Origin: Streptomyces qaidamensis
GTDB lineage: Bacteria; Actinomycetota; Actinomycetes; Streptomycetales; Streptomycetaceae
DNA length: 64,000 nucleotides
Reading direction: 5' to 3'
Assembly: GCF_001611795.1 (NCBI RefSeq)
Contig: NZ_CP015098.1
Span: forward strand, 5,580,001-5,644,000
This document shows, in pieces, positions 51,218-59,684 of the stretch. The stretch's first letter is position 1, and each line of letters opens with the position of its first letter. Under the pieces are notes generated by a model. The model saw only the letters and a list, made by a program, of their open reading frames with translations. It did not search any database and was not told where the DNA came from. A program made the translations under genes and the position numbers.

Positions 51218-51232
51218 GTGGGCCTCCTCCGC

Positions 51233-51640
51233 TCAGGCCTGCGCCTGCGGGGCCACCCAGCCCTGCGGCGGCACCGGGGGCACCTGCTCCCGCTCCATGG
51301 CACCCCGGCGCCGGATCCGGTTGAGCACGTACACGTTGGCCAGGTGCATCACGCCGAGCACCAGCAGCACCACGCCGAGCTTGGTCGACAGGGCCTCGAA
51401 GACGCCGCGGGCGTCGGTGATGGTCTCGTCGTCGCTCAGGTACAGCGCGACGAACCCGAGGTTGACGAGGTAGAAGCCGACCACCAGGAGGTGGTTGACG
51501 GCGTCGGCGAGCTTCTCGTTGCCGTGCAGCACGTCGGCGAGGAAAACCCTCCCGTTGTGGCTGAGCGTGCGGGCCACCCAGATGGTCAGACCGATGCTGA
51601 CCAGCAGGTAGATGACGTAGGCGATGACCGTGCGGTCCAT
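51233..51640 (-). CDS. Four-helix membrane protein, TetR-regulated
   Basis: A 135-residue protein with helices IAYVIYLLVSIGLTIWVA, HLLVVGFYLVNLGFVALYL and LGVVLLVLGVMHLANVYVL plus a polar loop SDDETITDARG. The C-terminus is Pro/Gln-rich. No known enzyme family was recognised; the pattern resembles small DoxX-like or integral membrane partners of DCC proteins. The ATG at 51640 has GGGTGGGG before it. It is the first gene of a three-gene unit, with palindromic operators directly upstream. Confidence 0.82.
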   Translation of the reverse strand: MDRTVIAYVIYLLVSIGLTIWVARTLSHNGRVFLADVLHGNEKLADAVNHLLVVGFYLVNLGFVALYLSDDETITDARGVFEALSTKLGVVLLVLGVMHLANVYVLNRIRRRGAMEREQVPPVPPQGWVAPQAQA

Positions 51641-51653
51641 AGCCCCACCCTTC

Positions 51654-51667
51654 TTGAACACGTTCAA
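51654..51667. promoter_or_regulatory. TetR-type operator, downstream copy
   Basis: TTGAACACGTTCAA is a 14-base palindrome with one mismatched pair, 14 bases upstream of the membrane protein ATG. It is close in sequence to the perfect copy at 51699-51712, 45 bases away. It would lie downstream of the start of transcription. Confidence 0.75.
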
Positions 51668-51698
51668 AACGCTGTCGCGGATGACTCTAGACCTACTT

Positions 51699-51712
51699 TT
51701 GAACATGTTCAA
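51699..51712. promoter_or_regulatory. TetR-type operator, upstream copy
   Basis: TTGAACATGTTCAA is a perfect 14-base palindrome. A TAGAGT-like -10 for the minus-strand genes lies at about 51683-51688, so this operator would cover the -35 region. The two copies fit repression, by the TetR protein at 49890, of its own unit. Confidence 0.8.
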
Positions 51713-51760
51713 CACGATGCCGCGGAGTGATTGTCAGTGGTGGCTCGTACGGTGGTCGGC

Positions 51761-52144
51761 ATGGGAACCGTGACGTTCGTGGACGAGACGACGGCGGGGG
51801 AGCGGCGCACGGCCTGAGGGCTGGAGACCGCCGAAGAACGGCTGCCCGTACGGCAACTGATCCGGCGCCGGGTGTTCCAGGAGGTCGCGGAGTGCAACGC
51901 CCGCACGCCGGAGGTGGTCCAGGGGCTCGTGCAGCCCGAGGACACCGAGCGCGTGCTGAACGGCTACGCGGTGCGCACGCCTCGCCGGATCGACCCCGAG
52001 GCGCAGACGGCCCTGGCCGAGCGGGCCTCCGCCGGGAGCGGCTTCCTGGTGCTGGTGGGGGCGGACGCCTTCCGTAGGGCCGCTCGACGGCTGCAGCGGA
52101 CATCAGGGTGCCACCCGTGGCTGGTGTCGAGAGCATCATCGTAG
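51761..52144 (+). pseudogene. Broken gene with early TGA and scrambled 3' end
   Basis: An ATG at 51761 opens MGTVTFVDETTAGERRTA, then a TGA at 51815 stands where a Trp codon would fit. The frame continues with RLPVRQLIRRRVFQEVAE, GLVQPEDTERVLNGY, RTPRRIDPEAQTALAE and FLVLVG, which is like a small Streptomyces protein family I recall. After GFLVLVGAD the reading becomes unrelated, and another frame gives VPPVAGV where the family ends LVPLVGG-like. So it carries a nonsense and at least one frame change. Function of intact members is unknown. Confidence 0.65.
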
Positions 52145-52204
52145 GCCGGACGACTTCGCTGCGGCCCGTTCCGCTGCGTTCACCCGCTGGTGTGGCACAT
52201 GCCA

Positions 52205-52237
52205 GAGGGCCCCATCTCCGACGGAGACGGGGCCCTC
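52205..52237 (-). terminator. Hairpin after sdhB
   Basis: GAGGGCCCC (52205-52213) pairs with GGGGCCCTC (52229-52237), and the inner TCTCC and GGAGA continue the stem. It ends the minus-strand sdh operon 18 bases past the sdhB stop. Confidence 0.85.
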
Positions 52238-52255
52238 ATGAGTAAGCGGCAACGC

Positions 52256-53035
52256 TCAGTAGCGGCGCGTGATCAGCGCACGCTTCACTTCCGCGATCGC
52301 CTTCGTGACCTCGATGCCGCGCGGGCAGGCGTCCGTGCAGTTGAAGGTCGTGCGGCAGCGCCAGACGCCGTCGCGGTCGTTGAGGATCTCCAGGCGCTGC
52401 TCGCCGGCCTCGTCACGCGAGTCGAAGATGAAGCGGTGCGCGTTGACGATGGCGGCCGGGCCGAAGTACTGGCCGTCGTTCCAGAAGACCGGGCACGACG
52501 TGGTGCAGGCCGCGCAGAGGATGCACTTCGTGGTGTCGTCGAAGCGCTCGCGGTCCTCGGCCGTCTGGAAACGCTCACGCGTCGGCTCGTTCGTGTCCTT
52601 CGTGATGAGGAAGGGCATGACGTCCCGGTACGCCTGGAAGAACGGCTCCATGTCCACGACCAGGTCCTTCAGGACCGTCAGGCCCTTGATGGCCTCGACC
52701 GTGATCGGCTTCTCGGGGTTGATGTCCTTGATCAGCGTCTTGCAGGCCAGACGGTTCTTGCCGTTGATCCGCATGGCGTCCGAGCCGCAGATGCCGTGCG
52801 CGCAGGAGCGGCGGAACGTCAGCGAACCGTCGAGCTCCCACTTGATCTTGTGGAGGGCGTCGAGGACACGCTCCTTGGGGTCGATCTCGACCTGGAAGTC
52901 CTCCCAGGTGGCGTCCGCCGCGACCTCCGGGTTGAACCGGCGGACGCGGAACGTGACCGTGATGTAGGGGGAGTCGGCGAAACCGGGCTCGGGCTTGCCG
53001 GCCGCGTCTTCCTTGTCCAGAACAGGGGTAGCCAT
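52256..53035 (-). CDS. sdhB: Succinate dehydrogenase iron-sulfur subunit
   Basis: The 259-residue electron-transfer subunit of complex II. The [2Fe-2S] ligands are in RRSCAHGICGSDAMRI followed by LACKTL. The [4Fe-4S] and [3Fe-4S] ligands are in CILCAACTTSCPVFWN and NCTDACPRGIEVTKAI. It carries electrons from the flavin subunit to quinone. The ATG overlaps the sdhA stop by one base (TGATG-type). It is the last gene of the operon and is followed by a strong hairpin. Confidence 0.97.
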   Translation of the reverse strand: MATPVLDKEDAAGKPEPGFADSPYITVTFRVRRFNPEVAADATWEDFQVEIDPKERVLDALHKIKWELDGSLTFRRSCAHGICGSDAMRINGKNRLACKTLIKDINPEKPITVEAIKGLTVLKDLVVDMEPFFQAYRDVMPFLITKDTNEPTRERFQTAEDRERFDDTTKCILCAACTTSCPVFWNDGQYFGPAAIVNAHRFIFDSRDEAGEQRLEILNDRDGVWRCRTTFNCTDACPRGIEVTKAIAEVKRALITRRY

Positions 53036-54789
53036 CAGTACTTACGCTCCATCGGCTGGTAGCGGGTCTGGACGACCGGCTTGTAGTCGAGACGGACGGT
53101 TTCGGAACCGTCGGCGCCGACCTCGCGGTACGCCATGGTGTGCCGCATGAAGTTGACGTCGTCGCGGTTCGGGTAGTCCTCGCGGTAGTGACCGCCGCGG
53201 GACTCCTTGCGGGCCAGCGCGGAGACCGCCATGACCTCGGCGAGGTCGAGCAGGTTGCCCAGCTCGATGGCCTCCAGCAGGTCCGTGTTGAACCGCTTGC
53301 CCTTGTCCTGGATCGCCACGTTCCGGTAGCGCTCGCGCAGCTCCGCGATCTTCTCGACCGCCGTCTTGATCGTCTGCTCGGTGCGGAACACCATGACGTT
53401 GGCGTCCATGGTCTCCTGCAGCTCGCGCCGCAGCTCCGCCACCCGCTCGTTGCCGGTGGCGTCGCGCAGCCGCTCCACCTGCTCGACCACGAGCTCCGCC
53501 GGGTTCTCCGGCAGCTCGACGAACTCCGCCTTCTGCGCGTACTCCGCGGCCGCGATACCGGCGCGCTTGCCGAAGACGTTGATGTCCAGCAGCGAGTTCG
53601 TGCCGAGACGGTTGGCGCCGTGCACGGACACGCAGGCGACCTCGCCCGCGGCGTACAGACCGGGAACGACCGTGGTGTTGTCCGCCAGGACCTCACCCTC
53701 GACGTTGGTCGGGATGCCGCCCATGGCGTAGTGCGCGGTGGGCTGGATCGGGATCGGGTCCGTGTAGGGCTCGATGCCGAGGTAGGTGCGCGCGAACTCC
53801 GTGATGTCCGGGAGCTTCGCGTCCAGCTGCTCCGGCGGAAGGTGCGTGAGGTCGAGGTAGACGTGGTCGCCCTCGGGACCGCAGCCGCGGCCCTCACGGA
53901 TCTCCGTGTAGATGGAGCGGGACACGACGTCACGGGACGCGAGGTCCTTCATGACCGGCGCGTACTTCTCCATGAAGCGCTCGCCGTCCTTGTTGCGGAG
54001 GATGCCGCCCTCACCGCGGGCGCCCTCCGTCAGCAGGATGCCCATGCGCCAGATGCCGGTCGGGTGGAACTGGAAGAACTCCATGTCCTCCAGCGGCAGC
54101 CCGCGGCGGTAGACGGCCGCCTGGCCGTCACCGGTCAGCGTGTGGGCGTTCGACGTCACCTTGAAGAACTTGCCGCAGCCGCCGGACGCGTAGACCACGG
54201 ACTTCGCCTGGAAGACGTGGATCTCGCCGGTCGCCAGTTCGTAGGCCACGACACCGGCGGACTTCTTGACGCCGTCGACCTCGGTGATCAGCTGGTCCAG
54301 GACGTAGAACTCGTTGTAGAACTCCACGCCCTCCTTGACGCAGTTCTGGTACAGCGTCTGGAGGATCATGTGGCCGGTGCGGTCGGCCGCGTAGCAGGAG
54401 CGGCGGACCGGGGCCTCGCCGTGGTTGCGGCTGTGACCGCCGAAGCGGCGCTGGTCGATGGTGCCGTTCGGCGTGCGGTTGAACGGCAGGCCCATCTTCT
54501 CCAGGTCGAGGACGGAGTCGATGGCCTCCTTCGCCAGGATCTCGGCGGCGTCCTGGTCGACCAGGTAGTCACCGCCCTTGACCGTGTCGAAGGTGTGCCA
54601 CTCCCAGTTGTCCTCCTCCACGTTGGCCAGCGCGGCGGCCATGCCGCCCTGCGCGGCGCCCGTGTGGGAGCGGGTGGGGTACAGCTTCGTCAGGACCGCG
54701 GTGCGGCTGCGCTTCGTGGACTCGATGGCCGCGCGCATGCCCGCGCCACCGGCGCCGACGATGACGGTGTCGTACTTGTGGATCTTCAT
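53035..54789 (-). CDS. sdhA: Succinate dehydrogenase flavoprotein subunit
   Basis: The 584-residue catalytic subunit oxidises succinate to fumarate with covalent FAD. FAD-binding is seen in DTVIVGAGGAGMRAAIEST, and the flavinylated His and surroundings in YPTRSHTGAAQGGMAAALA. HYAMGGIPTNVEGEV gives substrate-site residues and NRLGTNSLLDINVFGKRAG the conserved later motif. The ATG at 54789 follows the sdhD gene by 19 bases. The C-terminus ends TRYQPMERKY. Confidence 0.97.
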   Translation of the reverse strand: MKIHKYDTVIVGAGGAGMRAAIESTKRSRTAVLTKLYPTRSHTGAAQGGMAAALANVEEDNWEWHTFDTVKGGDYLVDQDAAEILAKEAIDSVLDLEKMGLPFNRTPNGTIDQRRFGGHSRNHGEAPVRRSCYAADRTGHMILQTLYQNCVKEGVEFYNEFYVLDQLITEVDGVKKSAGVVAYELATGEIHVFQAKSVVYASGGCGKFFKVTSNAHTLTGDGQAAVYRRGLPLEDMEFFQFHPTGIWRMGILLTEGARGEGGILRNKDGERFMEKYAPVMKDLASRDVVSRSIYTEIREGRGCGPEGDHVYLDLTHLPPEQLDAKLPDITEFARTYLGIEPYTDPIPIQPTAHYAMGGIPTNVEGEVLADNTTVVPGLYAAGEVACVSVHGANRLGTNSLLDINVFGKRAGIAAAEYAQKAEFVELPENPAELVVEQVERLRDATGNERVAELRRELQETMDANVMVFRTEQTIKTAVEKIAELRERYRNVAIQDKGKRFNTDLLEAIELGNLLDLAEVMAVSALARKESRGGHYREDYPNRDDVNFMRHTMAYREVGADGSETVRLDYKPVVQTRYQPMERKY

Positions 54790-54808
54790 GATTCTCGCAG
54801 CCCCGTGC

Positions 54809-55291
54809 CTAGCGGATGTTCGGGTCGAAGGTGAAGATCACCAGCGTGCCCAGCAGGATGGTGAACACCGTGGCCGTGTAGAGCAGGCCCTTGAGCCACA
54901 GCCGGGTGTTCGCGCGCTCCGCGTAGTCGTTGATGACCGTGCGCAGGCCGTTGGCGCCGTGCAGCATGGCGAGCCACAGCATCAGCAGGTCCCAGACCTG
55001 CCAGAACGGGGACGCCCAGCGGCCCGCCACGAAGGCGAAGCCGATCTTGGAGACGCCGCCGTCCAGCACGAGCTGGATCAGCAGGTGGCCGAGGACCAGG
55101 ACGACCAGCACGACGCCCGACAGGCGCATGAAGAGCCAGGCGGCCAGCTCGAAGTTGCCCCGGGTGGTCTTCGGGGTCTTCTTGGTGCGCTGGCGCGGGG
55201 CCTCGATGTAGGGCGCCGGGTTGTCGACGGTGTAGACGGCGCCGCCCTCGACGGGGCCGACGCCGGCGGCGGTCTTCTCAGACGTGGACAT
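54809..55291 (-). CDS. sdhD: Succinate dehydrogenase membrane anchor subunit D
   Basis: A 160-residue membrane subunit with a polar head of about 45 residues and three helices: LFMRLSGVVLVVLVLGHLLI, VWDLLMLWLAMLHGANGLRT and LLYTATVFTILLGTLVIFTF. His in LHGANG is a likely haem ligand. It anchors SdhAB and helps form the quinone site. It lies five bases after sdhC. Confidence 0.92.
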   Translation of the reverse strand: MSTSEKTAAGVGPVEGGAVYTVDNPAPYIEAPRQRTKKTPKTTRGNFELAAWLFMRLSGVVLVVLVLGHLLIQLVLDGGVSKIGFAFVAGRWASPFWQVWDLLMLWLAMLHGANGLRTVINDYAERANTRLWLKGLLYTATVFTILLGTLVIFTFDPNIR

Positions 55292-55296
55292 TGGCG

Positions 55297-55677
55297 TCAG
55301 CTCCCGAAGAGTTCACGAGCGGCGTGGCCGAGGACGGGGTAGATGGCCCCGAGCATCAGCACGACCCACAGGGCGACGACGGTCCAGAGCATCTGCTTCT
55401 GGTAGCGGGCGCCCTTGATCCAGAAGTCGACAGCGATGACGCGCAGGCCGTTGAGCGCGTGGAAGAGGATGGCGGCGACGAGGCCGTACTCCAGCAGCGC
55501 GACGATCGGCGTCTTGTACGTGGCCACGACGGTGTCGTAGGCCTCCGGGGACACACGGACGAGTGCGGTGTCCAGCACGTGAACGAACAGGAAGAAGAAG
55601 ATGAGGACGCCGGTGACTCGGTGAGCCACCCAGGACCACATTCCTTCCCGGCCGCGGTACAGCGTTCCAGCCGGCAC
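55297..55677 (-). CDS. sdhC: Succinate dehydrogenase cytochrome b subunit
   Basis: A 126-residue subunit with three helices. MWSWVAHRVTGVLIFFFLFV contains the HRxTG motif of SdhC, and ILFHALNGLRVIAVDFW has a likely haem-binding His. The GTG at 55677 is fixed by GGAGGAAAC before it; upstream in-frame residues are not conserved in character. It is the promoter-proximal gene of sdhCDAB. Confidence 0.93.
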   Translation of the reverse strand: MPAGTLYRGREGMWSWVAHRVTGVLIFFFLFVHVLDTALVRVSPEAYDTVVATYKTPIVALLEYGLVAAILFHALNGLRVIAVDFWIKGARYQKQMLWTVVALWVVLMLGAIYPVLGHAARELFGS

Positions 55678-55899
55678 GGAAGTTTCCTCCGGGAGCGGGG
55701 ATTGGGGCCGCGCCGGCTTGGTGTGTCGGTCGGGCCCGGCCGGGTACGGTCCACCGGCCCCCAGCATCGTAGCGATGCGCTGCGGCCGGGCTGCGCCGGG
55801 GTCCCGGGGTGTGATCAAACTGGCACGCAAAGAGGTACTGGTGGGCTAGTGCGGCCAGGGGGGCGGGGGGTGTCCGTGGGGTTGCCGGGATGCGGGCCG

Positions 55900-56373
55900 T
55901 CAGTGGTTGATCGCGCAGTTCCCCGCGCCCCTCAAGGCGCTGATCAACCGTTCCCTCGCGAGCCGCCGGAGTTCGTCCGCCGTCACCGCCCGCTCCTCCT
56001 CGGGATCGTTCGTCAATCGTGACCGGATGGCTTCGAGGAGCCGGTCCAGGGTCTCGGACGGGGACACACCGTCCAGGCAGATGACGAACACATGTCCGAA
56101 GCGGGCCTCGTAGGCGGCGTGGGCCGCGCTCAGGGCCGTGTGGGCCGCGGCGTAGATGTCCGGCGGGAGGGCGGGCAAAGGCTCGGCCGCCAGCGCTTCC
56201 GTGAGGTCGGGCCAGGTCAGGTCGTAGGCCGCCTCGTCCGCGGCGGCCAGCAGGGAGTCCACGTCCGGGTAGGGGCGGTGGTCCGCGACGCGCCGGGCCC
56301 AGCGGAGGCTTCGCAGGCAGGCGAGGAGGGCCTGCTCCAGCTCCTGTGTGGAGGCTGCGTTGAAATGCTCCAC
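55900..56373 (-). CDS. OHCU-decarboxylase-like protein lacking the catalytic His motif
   Basis: The 157-residue product has the fold pattern of 2-oxo-4-hydroxy-4-carboxy-5-ureidoimidazoline decarboxylase of urate breakdown: FNAASTQELEQALLACLRS, RWARRVADHRPYPDVDSLL and RFGHVFVICLDGVSPSETLD. The usual HPRIG stretch with the proposed catalytic His is missing (EPLPALPPD stands there), so activity is doubtful. The last 12 residues (RGAGNCAINH and neighbours) and the stop are encoded by a dispersed Streptomyces repeat. No other uricase-pathway gene is nearby. Divergent from the hexosaminidase gene. Confidence 0.75.
   Translation of the reverse strand: MEHFNAASTQELEQALLACLRSLRWARRVADHRPYPDVDSLLAAADEAAYDLTWPDLTEALAAEPLPALPPDIYAAAHTALSAAHAAYEARFGHVFVICLDGVSPSETLDRLLEAIRSRLTNDPEEERAVTADELRRLARERLISALRGAGNCAINH
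55905..55932. repeat. Dispersed Streptomyces repeat inside a gene end
   Basis: On the minus strand, AGGGGCGCGGGGAACTGCGC followed by GATCAAC is the core of an intergenic repeat I recall as very frequent in Streptomyces. Here it lies over the last codons of the OHCU-like gene. A sister element is at 35256. Confidence 0.65.
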
Positions 56374-56597
56374 CGGTATGGCGAGCCGGCCGGGGAGGTC
56401 TGGGAGACGGTGCGCAGGCAGCGTGGGTCCTCGTGGGCGTCACGTGTGTCAGCAGGGCGAGCTGTGAGAGATGTGACGTCACGCTATCGAGTACGACCAC
56501 GACGTGTCCGAAGGATGCCTGAATTTCACCCGGGAGGGAGAGATTCGGCACGCGTGGTGGACGCGCGCCATGCGGCCCCGGGTCTTAGGTTGGCTGA

Positions 56598-58265
56598 GTG
56601 AGTCAGCACAGGCGCCGGACTTCGGCGAAGCAGGAGAAACAGCGGCAGGTGCTGGTCGTGGCCATGGCGGTAGCCCTGGTCGTGGTCGCAGCCGGGGTGA
56701 GTCTCGGGCTCTGGGCGGCCTCGGGCGGCGACGCCGGGTCCACCGGCTCGGAGGCCAGATCCTCGCAGGGGGCCACCGCGGCCGCGCCCCCGGACCAGGC
56801 GCCGGAGGCGGCCCCGACCCCCAGTCCCACGCGCTCCTACCCCCTGTCCGAGGCGCCCCGCACCATCCCCGCCGTGCGCGACCACGAACCGGCGCGCGGC
56901 CCGGGCTGGCAGCCGGAGAAGGGCAACCGGGTGGTCGTGGACGACCCGGCGCTGGCCGACGAGGGCCGGCTGGTCGCGAGCGAGCTGGGGATGGCCTACG
57001 CGGGTGAGAAGGACGACAAGAAGGCCGGGGATCTGCGCCTGGCGCTGAACGGCGACAAGGGCGCCAACCCGGAGTCGTACACGATGACCGTGCGCGGCGG
57101 GCGGGTGGAGATCGACGGGCCGTCCGACGCCGGGGTCTTCTACGGCACCCGCACGCTCAAGCAGGAGACCCACGACGGCGGCACGGCGCCCGAGGGGGTC
57201 GTGAAGGACGAGCCGGCCAAGCCGCAGCGCGGGTTCATGCTGGACATCGCCCGGAAGAACTTCACCGCCGGCTGGATCGAGGACCGCATCAGGGAACTGG
57301 GCGACCTGAAGTTCAATCAGCTGGGGCTGCACTTCTCCGACGACCAGGGCTTCCGGATCGAGTCCTCCTCCCATCCCGAGATCGTCTCGCAGCAGCACCT
57401 GACCAAGGCCCAGGTGCGGAAGATCATCGACCTCGCGCGCAGCCGGCACATCACGATCGTCCCCGAGATCGACTCGCCCGGACACCTCGGCGCCGTCCTC
57501 GACGCCCACCCCGACCTGCAACTGCGCACCGCGCAGGGGTCGCCGGTGCAGGGCGCCATCGACATCTCCAAGGCCGAGAGCGCCCGGATCGTCGACGACC
57601 TGCTCAACGAGTACGCCGATCTCTTCCCCGGCGGGCCGTGGCACCTCGGCGGCGACGAGTACCAGGCGCTGACCCGGTCGAACCCGGAGGCGTCGTTCCC
57701 GCAGCTGGCCGCGGCCGCCCGGGAGAAGTACGGCTCCGGCGCGACGGTCGCCGACCTCACGACCGGCTGGCTGAACGACCGGGCCGACACCGTCCGAAAG
57801 CATCAGCGCGTCCCGCGCGCCTGGAACGACGGCTTCTTCCGCGGTACCTCCGTCCAGGCCGCCAAGGACATCCAGGTGGCCTATTGGACGGGCAAGGAGA
57901 TCGGCGCCCGGGCTCCGCTGGAGTACCTGGAGGCGGGCCGTAAGGTGATCAACTACAACGACGAGTTCCTGTACTACGTGCTGGGCGAGCCGCAGACCTT
58001 CGTCTATCCGACGGGCCAGCGGATCTACGAGCAGTGGACACCGCGGGTACTGCGCGGCACCGCGGCCGTCCCGGCGCGCTACGACGGCCAGATCCTCGGC
58101 GGGTCCTTCGCCGTCTGGTGCGACCTCGCGAACTCCCAGACGGAGAGCCAGGTGGCGGCCGGGATCCGGATGCCGCTGCGGGCGACCGTCCAGAAGCTGT
58201 GGGACCCGGACAGGCCCGAGCTGTCCTGGGCGCAGTTCCGGGCGCTGGCGGACAGGCTCGGCTGA
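56598..58265 (+). CDS. Secreted or membrane-anchored beta-N-acetylhexosaminidase (GH20)
   Basis: A signal-anchor (VLVVAMAVALVVVAAGVSLG) and a Ser/Ala/Pro spacer lead to a GH20 N-terminal domain and a TIM barrel. Barrel signatures are RGFMLDIARKNF, LGLHFSDDQGFR, IVPEIDSPGHLGAVLDAHPD and the catalytic Asp-Glu in WHLGGDEYQAL, followed by YWTGKE and FAVWCDLAN. It hydrolyses terminal GlcNAc or GalNAc from chitin or wall-derived oligosaccharides. 555 residues. The GTG start at 56598 is directly behind a TAGGTT -10, a typical leaderless arrangement. Confidence 0.93.
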   Translation: MSQHRRRTSAKQEKQRQVLVVAMAVALVVVAAGVSLGLWAASGGDAGSTGSEARSSQGATAAAPPDQAPEAAPTPSPTRSYPLSEAPRTIPAVRDHEPARGPGWQPEKGNRVVVDDPALADEGRLVASELGMAYAGEKDDKKAGDLRLALNGDKGANPESYTMTVRGGRVEIDGPSDAGVFYGTRTLKQETHDGGTAPEGVVKDEPAKPQRGFMLDIARKNFTAGWIEDRIRELGDLKFNQLGLHFSDDQGFRIESSSHPEIVSQQHLTKAQVRKIIDLARSRHITIVPEIDSPGHLGAVLDAHPDLQLRTAQGSPVQGAIDISKAESARIVDDLLNEYADLFPGGPWHLGGDEYQALTRSNPEASFPQLAAAAREKYGSGATVADLTTGWLNDRADTVRKHQRVPRAWNDGFFRGTSVQAAKDIQVAYWTGKEIGARAPLEYLEAGRKVINYNDEFLYYVLGEPQTFVYPTGQRIYEQWTPRVLRGTAAVPARYDGQILGGSFAVWCDLANSQTESQVAAGIRMPLRATVQKLWDPDRPELSWAQFRALADRLG

Positions 58266-58360
58266 CCGGAACGAATTGGCGCATACGGCTGCGAACGCCC
58301 GTACGGCTGTGGTGGTCTTCTGGCGCGAGTGGAGTCGAATATGCCGGGGGGAACCGGGAC

Positions 58361-58867
58361 ATGGGCTACTGGGGATATTTCGTCGTGGGCCGGGGGGAGC
58401 GGCCGCTGCCGGAGCTGGACGCGCTGGCGGGGGCCGGGGAGGGGCCGACGCAACGCGCCTCGGCGCCGGGCGGATGGCAGGTGTGGGAGTACCCGAGCAG
58501 CGACGGCGACATCGGGAACATGAACGCCCTGGCCCGGGAGACCGGGGCTCCCGCGCTCTTCGGGTACGTCATGAACAGCGAGTGCGTGGTGCTGGAGGCC
58601 GCGGCACCGGAGAGCGGGGCGTGGACGACCTGCCTCGCGCGCTCCGCGATGGCCGGGTACCTGGGGGCGGGCAGCGAGGGCCTCACGCTGGAGGACTACT
58701 TCCTGGAACCCGGTGACGCCGCCGAGCGTGCCGTGCGCTGGGCCGCCGAGGCCGGGTGCGATGTGAACGCCGACGCCGTCGTCGCCGTACTGACTTCAGA
58801 CCCTGACCCCCTGGCCGAAAACCTCTTGTTCCGCTTCCTCGACAGACTGGGCGTGGTGCCCCTGTGA
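58361..58867 (+). CDS. Hypothetical acidic protein
   Basis: A 168-residue soluble protein starting MGYWGYFVVGRGERPLPELD. It contains GWQVWEYPSSDGDIGNMNAL, a GAPALFGYVMNSECVVLEAA stretch and an acidic C-terminal domain (LEDYFLEPGDAAERAVRWAA). No signal or membrane helix. The family is not recognised; similar small proteins occur next to GH20 genes in Streptomyces as far as I recall. The ATG is 95 bases after the hexosaminidase stop, with a GGGGGGAACC ribosome site. Confidence 0.8.
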   Translation: MGYWGYFVVGRGERPLPELDALAGAGEGPTQRASAPGGWQVWEYPSSDGDIGNMNALARETGAPALFGYVMNSECVVLEAAAPESGAWTTCLARSAMAGYLGAGSEGLTLEDYFLEPGDAAERAVRWAAEAGCDVNADAVVAVLTSDPDPLAENLLFRFLDRLGVVPL

Positions 58868-58973
58868 CACTCCGGGGCCGTTGCGCGCAGTAAGGGGAAG
58901 TGCGGGTTCCGTGAGGGGTGAGGGCTGGGCGGCCTGATCGGGCCCCGGAGAAGGCCCGCGGAGGGAGGCGTGG

Positions 58974-59528
58974 ATGAGCCTGGTGGAGTTGATCGCACAG
59001 GCCGACGAACGCGGGCTGGCCGCGAGCGGACTGGCTTGTCTCGATCGGTGCGTGCCCCTGCTGGGCGGCGACGACGAGACCCTGCGGCCGGTGTGGGCGA
59101 GCCTCGGCGACGACGCCGGCGCCGGTGAGTGGGGCGAGCGGCTGGAGCAGGCGCGCTGCAAGCTGGACGCGGCCGGCGCCGGGGACGAGGCGGCCGTGCT
59201 CGCCCACCGGATGCTGGAGGCCGCTCCCGCCGAGCGCTCCGCACCGGGACTCCGGGTGTGGGCCGACGCCTGCTCCGTCGCCTCCCTCCAGATCCACCGG
59301 CTCCTGGACACCGCCCAGGACGAGGCCTCGTCCGTCGACTCCCGCCGTGAGGGCCGTACGGACGGCATGTCACCCCTGGTCGCCGCCGAACTGCGCCGCC
59401 AGGTCGTCGTCCTGGAGGTCCTGGCCGGACACGGCCCGGCCGGGCTGCGCCGGGCGCTGGAGGTGTCGACCGAGGGGCGGCGTGTACTGCGCGCGGTGGT
59501 CTCCCGCCGGAGCCGGCAGCGGGGCTGA
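58974..59528 (+). CDS. Hypothetical helical protein
   Basis: A 184-residue soluble, Ala/Leu/Glu/Arg-rich product with repeated helix-like segments (SLVELIAQADERGLAASGLA, EWGERLEQARCKLDAAG, AELRRQVVVLEVLAGHGPAG) and a basic tail. No known domain was seen. GGAGGGAGG precedes the ATG at 58974. It lies after the acidic protein gene on the same strand. Confidence 0.75.
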   Translation: MSLVELIAQADERGLAASGLACLDRCVPLLGGDDETLRPVWASLGDDAGAGEWGERLEQARCKLDAAGAGDEAAVLAHRMLEAAPAERSAPGLRVWADACSVASLQIHRLLDTAQDEASSVDSRREGRTDGMSPLVAAELRRQVVVLEVLAGHGPAGLRRALEVSTEGRRVLRAVVSRRSRQRG

Positions 59529-59684
59529 CGGAGCGGGCCTTCAGGGTGCCCCGCCCGGCCTAAACCCCGATCCCGGAAGAGGTCCTGTGACTGTCCCTTG
59601 GGCGAGGTGGGGCGGTCCTGCGCCGCTTCGGGGGAGTCGCCGATTCCGGGTGACGAAACGCTTCGCCGCAGCGCTTTCCGGGAT

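Noticed and set aside
51815..51817. In-frame TGA as a selenocysteine codon
   Set aside because: The expected residue is Trp, no SECIS-like hairpin follows, and the same gene is also frameshifted at its 3' end.
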